This document shows, piece after piece, positions 45,601 through 57,600 of a DNA stretch of 64,000 nucleotides. The position numbers and the translations under genes were made by a program. The stretch comes from Bacteroidetes bacterium UBA2364 (GTDB lineage: Bacteria; Bacteroidota; Rhodothermia; Rhodothermales; UBA2364). A model generated the notes under the pieces. That model saw nothing but the letters and a program-made list of their open reading frames with translations. It was not told the DNA's origin and did not search any database. The stretch covers positions 1 through 64,000 of the forward strand of contig DDTM01000086.1 in assembly GCA_002344075.1 (NCBI GenBank). Direction: 5' to 3'. Within the stretch, counting starts at the first letter, position 1; each line of letters begins with the position of its first letter.

Positions 45601-48600
45601 TTGTAGAATGTGTTTTGTAGGTTGTCGGTCACTTGGAAGCCGCTCAGATCCACGTCTCCGGTATTGGTAACCACCACTTCAAAACTCATGTTATACGTTC
45701 CGTTGCCGTTTGCGACCACATTGGTCAGACGTTTGTCAATGATCAAATCAGGGTTTTCGCTAACGATAACGGTTTGAACAGGATTCGAGAGTACCGGACC
45801 TGTTGGATCGTCGGGCGACGAAACTTGGGCACGGTTCTCAATGATACCCGTTGCATTTTGCGGAATGCGTCCGCTGATCGTAATGGTCAGGGTTCCACCC
45901 GGAGCAAGCGGCATCGGTGCTGCAGCGAGGTTCAGTACGCCCGGCCACGGAGATACGCTTGGGCCTCCATTAATGCGGTAACTTGTATTTTCGAGCGTCA
46001 CATTATCCGTTACCGTAAGGGCGTTCGCATTTGCAGAACCGTCATTACGGATGGTTAAGGTGTACGTCAGTATGTCTTTTTCTTTTGCAGCAATCAGATC
46101 TACCGTTTTAGAGATCGCCAAATCGGCACCATTTATCACGGTTGTTACTTCGACAGACTGTACTGGGCCGGACGGGTCTTGCGGCGACGAGGCAGAAGCA
46201 ATGTTCTTGATCACTTTACCCTGAGAGGTTTGATTCACCGTTCCGCTTATCGAGAGCGTAAAGCTCTCACCTGCTGCCAGGCCACCTATTGGCGTTACGA
46301 CGGTACTACCGTTCCATGTACCGCTGCCGGTTGCCTTGCCCGCCAAAGTATAGATCGGGTTGTTCAACTCAAGGGCTTGCGGGTCATTAACGGTTACAGT
46401 TTCGGCATTTGCCAAGCCGTCGTTTGTCACCACAATGGTATAGGTAAGTGTTTCACCCACTTGCGCTGCGGTCTTGTTCACCACTTTGGTAATGGCCAAT
46501 TTAGCGGTTCCAATATTGGTATTAACTGGCGGTGTAGAAACAGGAGCACTTGGGTCTTGCGGCGAAGAAACCGTGGCCACGTTCTTAATAAGCGTGGCTT
46601 GCGCACTTGCAGGCACGGTTCCACGAAGGATTACCATGAAGGATTCTCCGGCAGCAAGCCCACTATTTGGTGTGACAACCAAGCTACCCGTCCAGTTGCC
46701 ATTTCCGGTTGCATCACCTTGGAGTGTATAGGTCGGATTTGTCAATACCATAACATCCGCATCATCCACTGTCACGGTATTGGCCGTTGCAGTTCCGTCG
46801 TTGCGAACCGTAATGGTGTAAGTCAGCAAGTCGCCTGGCTTGGCAGCCGTTTTGTCCACTGTTTTGGTAGCGGTTAGTTTTGCTGTTCCAACAGTGGTGG
46901 TTACCGGATCGGTTTTTACCGGACCAGACGGATCTTGCGGCGAAACCACCGAAGCTACGTTTTCAATGACCGAACCTTGCGCGGTTTGCGGAATGACACC
47001 GGAAATCTGAACCGTTACACTTTCACCCACGGCAAGCCCACCAGCGGTGAAACCACTCAAGGTCAGTGATCCCGTCCAAGCACCACTACCAGAGGCATCT
47101 CCACTCAGTGCATACTGTGGATTCGTCAATACAAGCGCCTGTGCGTCATTCACTGTTACACTGGTGGCATTTGCAGCGCCCTCGTTACGGATCGTGATGG
47201 TATAGATCAAAGGATCTCCGGGTTTCGCTGCCGCTTTGTCCACTGTCTTAACGGCCACCAATTTAGCCGTGCCAATCACCGTTGATACCTCGTTGGTCGT
47301 CGTCGGACCCGAAGGATCTTGTGGCGACGAGACGATGGCCGTATTGCGCATGGCACTTCCCTGTACCGTTTGTGGAATGGTTCCGGAAATCGTAACCACA
47401 ATTTGTTCTCCCGGAGCCAGACTACCGCCTGTAAATCCGGTGAAGGTTACATTACCTGGCCATGATGCCGACGGTGTCGGGGCTGGAACATCGCCCGTAA
47501 TCTGGTAGGTTGGGGAGGTCAACGCAAGTGCAGCTTGATCGTTGATGGTCACACTTGTCGCTGCCGCATTACCATCATTACGGATGGTGAGCGTGTACGT
47601 TAGCGGATCACCAGGCTTGGCTGCAGTCTTATCTACTGCTTTAGTCGCATTCAAGTCTGCCGTATTCACCAACGTGGTTACTTCCTGTGTAGTCGTTGGC
47701 CCTGTCGGGTCTTGCGGAGACGTAATCGTTGCCACATTCTTGATCGCCGAGTTAAGGGCTGCTGCCGGAATGGTTCCGGTGATGGTCACCGTTGCCGACT
47801 CGCCCGGCGCCAGGTGACCGCCTATAAAACTATTCAGTGTCAGCGAGCCAGTCCAAACCCCACTACCGGAAGCATCTCCCGATACCGCATAGGCTGGGCT
47901 GGTCAGTTGGAGGGCGCCTGCATCAGCAATGGTTACACTGGTTGCTTGTGCCATACCATCGTTTCGCACTGCAATGGTATAGACAATGGTATCACCCACT
48001 TGTGCTGTCGTTCTGTTTACGGTCTTCGTGGCATTTAGGTCTGCCGTTCCAACGGCTGTCCGTACCGGATTCGAGGTACTCGCACCTGTAGGATCACTGG
48101 GTGAAGAAACCTGTGCAGTATTTTCGAGCAATTTGCCCAACTGACTGGCTTGCACAGCTCCACGAATGGTGATGGTGGCTGAAGCACCTGCAGGAATAGG
48201 ACTGGCAAGGGTGATCACACCTGTCGCTGGCCATGCCGTCGTCGGACCGGCATTCACACTATATGTTGCTCCGGCCAAGGTAGAGGCCAATACATCGGTT
48301 ACTTGTACGCCCGTAGCTGGACTGCTTCCGATGTTGTTTACTGTAATTGTATAAGTAAGTACATCGCCCGGCATGGCCATATCACGATCTACCTGTTTGG
48401 AGACGGTTAACTTGGCTGCCCCGATAACGGTTTGCGATACTGGCGTGGTTACGGGACCAGTTGGATCTTGTGGCGAAGAAACGGTTGCCACGTTATCCAA
48501 TGGACGACCTTGCAAAGATGCCGGAACCGTACCACGTATGGTTACGACAACCGACTCACCTTTGGCCAAGCCACCACCTGCAAAAGTGCTGATGGTTGTA

Positions 48601-51600
48601 CTACCCGTCCATGCGGTAGAGACTGCCGTAGCATCGCCAGATACCGTAAATGTTGGAGAAGTCAGTTGAAGCGCTGCCGCATCGTTTACGGTTACACTTG
48701 TCGCATCTGCATTTCCATCGTTCGTCACCGTTATGGTGTAGGTCAGTACATCGCCTACTTGGGCGGCAGTTCTATCTACGGTCTTGGTTGCGTTCAAGTC
48801 TGCTGTACCAACGGCTGTTTGAACCGGAGCCGTTGTTACGGGGCCTGTTGGGTCTTGTGGCGAAGAAACGGTTGCCGTGTTCGTCAGTACCGTACCAAGT
48901 GCCGATTGCGGTAAGACACCGGTGATAGTCACCGTCATGTTCTCGCCTGCGGTGAGGCCACCTGCTGGTGTCACCGTCAGACTGCCCGTCCAAGTACCAC
49001 TGGCCGGTGTTCCACCGACAACCGCATAGGTTGGGTTTGTAAGGGCCAATGCATTGGCATCATCCACCGTCACGGTATTGGCTGTAGCCGAACCGATATT
49101 GGTGATGGTGATGGCATAGCTAATGGTGTCACCCGGCTTTGCGGCCTGACGATTGACGGTTTTGGTGGCGCTCAGGCGTGCGGTTCCAACAGCGGTTTCG
49201 ACCGGAGGCGTTTGCTTCGTACCGGTTGGGTCTTGCGGCGAGGATACCGACGCTACGTTGCGCAATACAGTGGATTGTGCCGAGGCCGGAACCGTACCCG
49301 TAATGGTTACGGTAAAGGACTCATTCTGTGCCAAGCCACCACTCAGGAACTGAGCTGCATTTAGTGTCAGGCTTCCTGTCCAGTTTCCACTGGCGGTTAC
49401 ATCACCCGTGATGGCATAAGTCGGGCTGGTCAGGGCGAGTGCCTGCCCATCATCCACCGTTACTTGTGTAGCGGCTGCAGTTCCGTTGTTGCGCACCACA
49501 ATGGTATAGGTGAGCGGATCACCCGGCTTGGCCGCTTGCTTATCTACCGTTTTCGTTGTCGAGAGGCTCGCCGTTCCTACAGCCGTCTGAACCGTTGGGG
49601 TTACAGTCGGTCCGGTGGGATCTTGTGGCGACGTAATTTGTGCCGTATTGCTAATAACCGTGCCTTGTGCCGAGGCCGGAACCGTGCCTGTGATGGCAAG
49701 GGTTACAGACTCTCCCGAAGCAAGGGCGTTACCCGCAAACTGGGCACCGCTCAAGGTTAGGCTTCCAGCCCATGCACCTGTACCCGTTGCATCACCCGTA
49801 AGCGCATATGTGGGGCTGGTAAGCGCCAATGCATTCTGGTCATTGATGGTTACTTGGGTGGCATTTGCCGGACCGTCGTTGCGTACCACAATGGTATAAG
49901 TAACCGTATCACCTGGTTTCGCAGTTGCTTTATCTACTGCTTTAGAAGCACTCAGGTCTGCCGCACCCACCGTTGTTGTAACTGGCGGCGTGGTAAACGG
50001 ACTGCTTGGATCTTGTGGCGAGGTTACTTGCGCCACATTCGAGATCACAGAACCTTGAGAAGAAGCAGGAACCGTACCTTGAATGGTCATTACCACCGAT
50101 TCACCCGGAGCCAAATTGCCCGCAACAAACGTAGAGAGCGTTAGTGATCCCGTCCATGTACCGCCACCAGAAGCATCTCCCACAATATTATAGGTTGGAC
50201 TGGTCAGATTGGTGGCCTGAGCATCATTGATCGTTACACTTGTGGCAGGACTATTGCCTTCGTTCCGGACGGTGATTGTATAGACCAAGACATCGCCCGG
50301 CTTAGCAGCCGCTTGGTTTACGGTCTTAACAGCCGTAATCTTTGCGGTTCCAACAACGGTACTAACCGGATCGGTATTGGCCGGACCAGTTGGGTCTTGT
50401 GGCGAAGACACTTGTGCAGTATTCGTCAAGACGCGGCCTTGGAACGAAGCTGTCACGTTACCCGTAATTTCGATCCGTAGGCTTTCACCACTTGCAAGTC
50501 CACCACCGGTAAAGGTGGTCAATGTCAGCGAACCAGTCCAGTTCCCAGAACCAGTTGCATCGCCAGAGACCGTATAAGTCGGGTTTTGCAACGAGAGCGC
50601 CCCCCCATCTGTGATGGTCACTTGGGTGGCCGGGCTGGTTCCTACGTTGGTTACATCAATTGTGTAGCGGATGGCTTCGCCCACTTGTGCAGCGGTTTTG
50701 TCCACACGTTTGACAGCCACCAAATCTGCTGTTCCGATTACAGTTTGTACGGGCGGCGTCGTTACTGGCCCGGTTGGGTCGTTCGGAGCAGTAGCCTGCG
50801 CCACGTTATCAATGGCACGACCTTGGAAGGCAGCACCCACCGTTCCGGTAATACGGAGCGTAATGCTTTCACCAGCAGCCAAGGTACCACCGGTGAGGGT
50901 TGGCGTGATGGTTCCCGTCCATGCACCCGATCCTGTAGCGTCCCCAGAGAGCGTATAAGTTGGGGTATCTAATTGCGAGGCAATCGGATCATTAATCGTT
51001 ACAGCTGTTGCAGCACTGGTTCCATCATTCCGTACCACAATGGTATAGGTGAGAGACTCACCCACGCGGGCTGCTGTCTTATCAACGGTTTTGGTAATAT
51101 TTAGATCAGGCGTACCTACAGCCGTCTGGACTGGGGTCGAAGGCTTAATACCTTGCGGGTCATCTGGCGAGGACACTTGCGCAATGTTCTCAATGACACG
51201 GCCCTGCCATTCAGGATGAACAGTACCACGAATAATAATGGTGATGATATCGTTCGGAGCAAAGTTACCGCCCGTAAAGGTAGTAATGGTTTGTGCACCC
51301 GTCCAAGCTCCAGCACCAGTGGCATCTCCGCTCATCGTAAACGTCGGATTATTCAATACCAGTACGCCCGCATCAGAAACATTGAGGCTAAAGGCTGGCG
51401 CATTTCCTTGGTTACGAACCGTGAGGGTATAGACAATTTCGTCTCCCACGATAGCCGCATTACGATTCACCACTTTCTCGATCGTAACGTTCGGAACCCC
51501 GATACAAGTTTTAACCGGGAGCGAGGTTTCTGGGCCGCTTGGGTCATCCGGCGAATCCACTTGGGCCGTGTTTTCGATCACGCGACAACACAAACTCGTC

Positions 51601-54600
51601 GGAATCGTCCCTCGAATCACCACATTCACCGTCTGGTTCGGACGGATCGGGTCTGGTAGGTTCACGACACCTGTTGCAGGCCATGCGGCAAAAGCACCAC
51701 CATCCACACTGTATTCTGGATTTTCGAGCACGCCCGTGATGCCTGGATCGCGTAATACCGCTTGCTTGGCATCTGCCGGCCCAATGTTTTGCACCGTAAT
51801 GGTGTAAGAGAGGGATTCTCCCGGATTGGCTACGGCCTTATCTACCCGCTTGTAAATGCGGAGGTCGGCGGTGGAATCCGGAACAATTTCGTCTTCATCG
51901 CAGGTCGGATCATTATCGCATGGCTGTTGAGGATCATCCGACCCATTGACAATTGCAATATTTTTATACGGACCATTTGCAAGCACTCTTGTAACCATCG
52001 TCAGTACAGGCGTGGTATTGGCCGCTACATCTCCCACCGTCCAGATATGGGTGGCAGGATTATATGAGCCTTGTGTTGCTGTGCTGCTTACATACTGAAG
52101 ACCAGCTGGAAGTTGATCTGTCACCTCCGTTGCATAGGAGGTTCCCGGACCAGTATTCGTCAGTCTGATCGTCCATGTCACGTTTTGACCTACAGCTACA
52201 CGACGACGGTTAGGGGTTTTGGTAATGGTCAAGTTCGGTGGTAAGTAGATCCCAAAGTCCACCGTATAGTTCGCATTTGCGTCTGGCGTGGTATCGGCCA
52301 AGCCCGGTGTAGCACCTTCGCCCGTAGGCTGATTGCCCGGCGTAAGTGTAACAGGTTGTGCGCGAACCGTTGCCGACCCGATCAATACCGTACCGTTATC
52401 GTCCATGTCGTCTCGGTCGGAGTCAGGATCACCGGCATCTACCGTACTGGAACGATAGTTTGGCGGCATTACAATTTCTACGATATAGGTATCTGCCCCA
52501 ATGTCTTTGAACAGGTAGAAACCTTGTGCATTCGTGGTTGTGGTGGCCAATGCTGGCCCGTCTGGATTACCATCGTTGTTGCTATCTTTGTAGAGACGAA
52601 CAGGGATATTGGCAACACCCGGCTCGGTTCCATCTTTGCTACCGTTGTTGTTGCGGTCTTCCCAAACATGGTTCCCCAAGGAAACAGGTTGATAGATCCC
52701 AAAGTCCACGGTATAGTTTCCATTAAGATCCGAGACCGAATCAGAGAGACCCGGTGTAGGCAATTCGCCAACAGGTTCGCTGTTGATAACCAAGGTTACG
52801 GGCAAGGCACGGATTGCGCCGCCGCCATTTCCAACCCCGTTGTCATCCAAATCGTCGGCATCGGTGTCTGCATCACCTGCATCTGGTGCTGATGAAACAT
52901 AGCCGGCAGGTGCAACAATTTCAACAATATAGGTATCTGGTGTCAGATCAGTAAAGAGGTAATACCCTTGTGCATTCGTGTTCATGGTCTTGATCGGCGC
53001 ACCATCTGGAGACCCATCGTTGTTGCTGTCACGGTACAGGTTTACCGGAACGTTGGCAATACCTGCTTCACCTGCATCTTCGATACCATTGTTGTTCGGG
53101 TCGTTCCATACGCGGTTTCCGAGTGACATCGCACGCCATAGGCCAAAGTCCACCGTATAGTTGGCATTCGCATCGGGCGTGGTGTCTGTCCAGCCTGTGG
53201 TCGCACCTTCTCCTGTAGGCTCGGTACCTGGCATCAACATCACATTGAAGGAACGAATCCGGCCATTGGTTAGAATTACCCCGTTGTCGTCGCTGTCATC
53301 GGTATCGGAATCAGGGTCACCTGCGTCAACCGTGCTGGAAGAATAACCAGCAGGTGGTACGATTTCCACGATGTAGGTATCTTCCGGCAAATTGGTGAAT
53401 AAGTAGAAGCCCTGGCTATTCGTAACGGCCTGCGCAATTGGCGTCGGAGAATCCGGAGATTCATCTTTATCAGTATCTCTGTACAGATAAACGGTCACAT
53501 TTCCGATACCATTTTCGGAACCTTCCTTCAAACCGTTGTTATTGGTGTCTTCCCAAACGAGATTCCCCAATGACATCGGCTGCCAAATCCCAAAGTCTAA
53601 GGTATAGTTGGCATTTGCATCGGGCGTAGTGTCGCCGATAGCAGGCGTAGCAGGCTCTCCAACGGGTTGTGTACCACCGCTGAGGGTAACCGACTTACTG
53701 ATGATCACGCCACCGGCAGTTCCAACCCCATTGTCATCCAAATCATCGCGGTCACTATCTGGGTCTCCAGCATCTGGCGTAGAAGAAACATAACCAGCAG
53801 GCGCGGTAACATCTACGATATACGTATTGGGTAAAAGATCAGTAAAGAGATAGTACCCTTGTGCATTCGTGGTTTGTGTGGCAAGGGCTGGGCCATCCGG
53901 CGTACCGTCGTTGTTGGCATCACGATAGAGACGCACGGTTACATTCGACACGCCAATTTCGCTAGGATCGTCAATACCGTTGTTGTTGCGATCGTACCAA
54001 ACGCGGTTTCCGAGGGAGAGCGGGCTATAGAAGCCAAAGTCCACGGTATAGTTGGCATTTCGATCGGTTACGGCATCTGCCCAACCCGGTGTAGCGGGTT
54101 CACCTTGCGGCTCTGTATCGGTAGCCAATGTCACCGGATTGCTACGAACCTTTCCACCAGTTAGCACCACACCATTATCGTCGGCGTCGTCGGCGTCGGT
54201 ATCAGGATCACCCGCATCTACGGTGCTGGAGATATAACCCGTTGGCGGCATTACTTCCACGATATAGGTATCGGGTGCGAGGTCGGTAAAGAGGTAGTAT
54301 CCATCGGTGTTCGTCAATACGGAGTTTAGCGCACCACCATCCGGTGTTCCATCGTTATTGGTATCGCGATAGAGCGTTACCATGGCATTCGCGATACCCA
54401 CTTCTGAAGGATCATTCAGACCGTTATTGTTTTCGTCGTACCAAACGCGGTTCCCCAGCGATAGAGACGGACGATAGAGACCAAAGTCTAAAGTATAGTT
54501 GGCGTTGTTATCGGAAGAACCATCAGTGTAGCCCGGCGTGGATGGCTCACCTGTTGGGGTAGCATCCGCCATGAGCATAATGGTTCCGCTTCGGATATTT

Positions 54601-57600
54601 CCACCTGCAGCACCAATACCGTTATCGTCGTTGTCGTCTGTATCTGTATTTGGGTTTACGGCATCTGGCGTAGAAGAAACATAAGTTGTAGGTGCAACCA
54701 CCTCCACCATGTAACTATCTGCCAAAAGATTGGTGAAGAGATAGTATCCGGTCGAGTTCGTGGTTTGTATAGCAACAGCCGCCCCATCCGGCGTACCATT
54801 TTTGTCGGTATCACGGTATAGGCGAACGGTAACACCAGAGGCCCCGTTTTCACCCGGATCCACTACACCGTTATTGTTTACATCATACCAAACCAAATTC
54901 CCCAACGACATCGGCTTCCAAATACCAAAGTCAACGGTATAGTTTGCATTTGCATCCGGCGTAGTATCAGCAATCCCCGGCGTGGCAGGCTCGCCCGTTG
55001 GCTGGGTTCCCGCCATCACCATTACATTGGTTGCCCGTACTTTATTGCCCGAAACTTGCGTCCCATTGTCGTCGAGATCGTCACGATCGGTATCTGGATC
55101 ACCTGCATCTACGGTAGAAGAAGCATATCCGGTCGGGAGCATGATTTCTACGATGTAGGTATCCTCAAGTAAATTGGTAAAGAGGTAATATCCGTCCACA
55201 TTGGTCGTGGTACTGGCTACTGGTGTCGAAGAGTCTGGCGTTTCGTCTTTATTGCTGTCTTTGTACAAGTTCACCATCACACCAGAGACACCCGTTTCTG
55301 CGGGCTGATTGATACCGTCGTTGTTCACATCGTTCCAAACGCGGTTACCCAGTGATACAGGTTGCCAGAGGCCAAAGTCAACGGTATAGTTACTGTTGTT
55401 ATCTGGGGTACTATCCACCACGGTTCCAAGAAGATCCCCCGTAGGTTCTGCGTTCAACAAGAGATCTATAGGAAGCGACCGGTATTTTCCACCGACAAAG
55501 ACCATTCCGTTGTCGTCAGAATCAATATCATTGTCAGGATCGCCCCCATCCACCGTAGAGGAAGTATATCCTGTAGGTGGCATAATTTCCACGATATAGG
55601 TATCTGGGGTCAGACCGGTAAAGATATAATAACCTTGTGTGTTGGTCGTAGTAGTGGCAATTGAGGCGCCATCCGGCGTACCGTCGCGGTTGGTATCGCG
55701 GAATAGGCTTACCATCACATTTTGGATCCCGCTTTCTGTCGGGTCTATGATCCCGTTATTGTTCAGATCATACCAAACGCGGTTTCCTAGCGAAAGAGTG
55801 ACAACATTGATCGCTGCCGGATCATGATCGTCTTCATCCACTTTCGTCGGATCAGTAACAGACTTATTGTCGTCAATTTTATCGTCGGTGAGTGTACCAA
55901 CCTGTCCACCACGGTCATTTGAGGAATTGGTATCCGGCGTAGAGTCCACATCCACTCCAGGGGTACCATCGGTCTTTTGTGCGGCAGAGATTTCAGCTAC
56001 GTTCACCAATTGACCAGCGGTTGCCGTCGGAAGAACACGCAACGTTAGATCTACGGTTGTAGAAGCACCCATTGCGAGCGGTCCCGGAATCGTAATATTG
56101 GCATTGGAACCAGCAGCCGTCCAATCTGGGTCGTTCAACTGCATACCAGCCGGAATATAGTCGGTAACCTGAATGTTTTGGGCGGTAACCGAGCCTTGGT
56201 TATATATCGTGATCGTAAAGGTGACGTTATCGCCAGCGGCAACGGTTGGGGCTTGCCCTGTAGCCAAGGTTTTCTTCAACGCAAGGTCAAAGATTTGGGG
56301 CGGAGCCACGTTGATTTGCGCTGGATCGTGGTCATCTTCATCCGCCGGATTGGTGGCCGCATTGCCATCCACTTTGTCATCGGTGGTAGAGTTCGGTACG
56401 CCACCTGGATCATTGGATGGGTTATTGTCTGGAGTAGAATCTATATCGGTTCCACCCGTTGCTGCCGAGATTTCCGCAAAGTTGGTCAACGGACCTGTAG
56501 GAACCGCCGCACCGACACGCAGGATCAGATCCACCGTCGTAGAGGCGCCAGCAGCCAAAGGTCCTGCAATGGTACGGGTGGCATTGGTTCCGGCGGCTGT
56601 CCAAGCTGGATCATTCAGTGTCATCCCTGTCGGAATATAATCCGTAATCGTTATATTTGTAGCCGGTGCTTGGCCTTGGTTATAGACAGTAATTGTAAAG
56701 GTTACGTTATCCCCTGGGAATACCGTGGCGGCTTGGCCTGTTGCCAAGGTTTTCTTCAGTGCAAGGTCAAAGACTGGGTTGACGGCGATGTCAGCATAGT
56801 CGTTATCGTCTTCATCGTCGGTCGGGTTTGCGGTACGGTTTTCCGTAATCACATCGTTTTTAACGCTTCCACCTGAAACAGAACCGTCGTTGGGATCGGT
56901 ACCTGTTCCGGTAACATTGTCTATACCGGTATTGGTATCCGGCGTAGAATCCACATCATCCCCACTATCCAACGATATTTCCGCCCAGTTCCGCATAATG
57001 GATTGTGTGGCATCTGTTACACGAACACGGACATCTATCTGTGCTGTATTACCCGGTGCCAGCGTATCCAAGAAGTTACAAGTCAAGACCTGACCACTCG
57101 GCGCACAGGCAAATCCGGTTCCTGTGGCATTAATGTACTGCATACCGCTCGGGATCTGATCGGTCACAGAGAATGTACCAGATGGCGCAGAACCTTGATT
57201 AAAGACCGTCACCACATAGTCCACAAAATCACCCTGATTTACAGGGTTGGCCTGTCCGGCCGCAAGGGTCTTACGAAGCGCAAGGTCGTACACCTGAACG
57301 CCTGCCACGTCTTCGTAATCATTATCGTCTTCGTCATCATTTCCAGTGTAGTCTATGTTGTTGTGGTTATTCACTACGTCGTTAGGATCGGTACCCGTTC
57401 CGGTTAAGTCGTCTTTACCCGTATTGGAGTCGGGTGTCGAGTCGCGATCATCACCGCTATCGGAGGAAATTTCCGCCCAGTTCCGGAAAGGACCTTTGGT
57501 GGCATCAACCAAGTTGAGGCGGAGATTGATTGTGGCCGTAGCGCCCACCGCTATACCAGCGGCATGGGTACAAGAAACTGCACCTGCCAAGTTCGGCGTT

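Noticed and set aside
42775..55798. Regular direct repeats considered as CRISPR or satellite DNA
   Set aside because: Periods of 385 and 446 bp are codon multiples inside one frame and correspond to protein modules; no short palindromic repeats with unique spacers.
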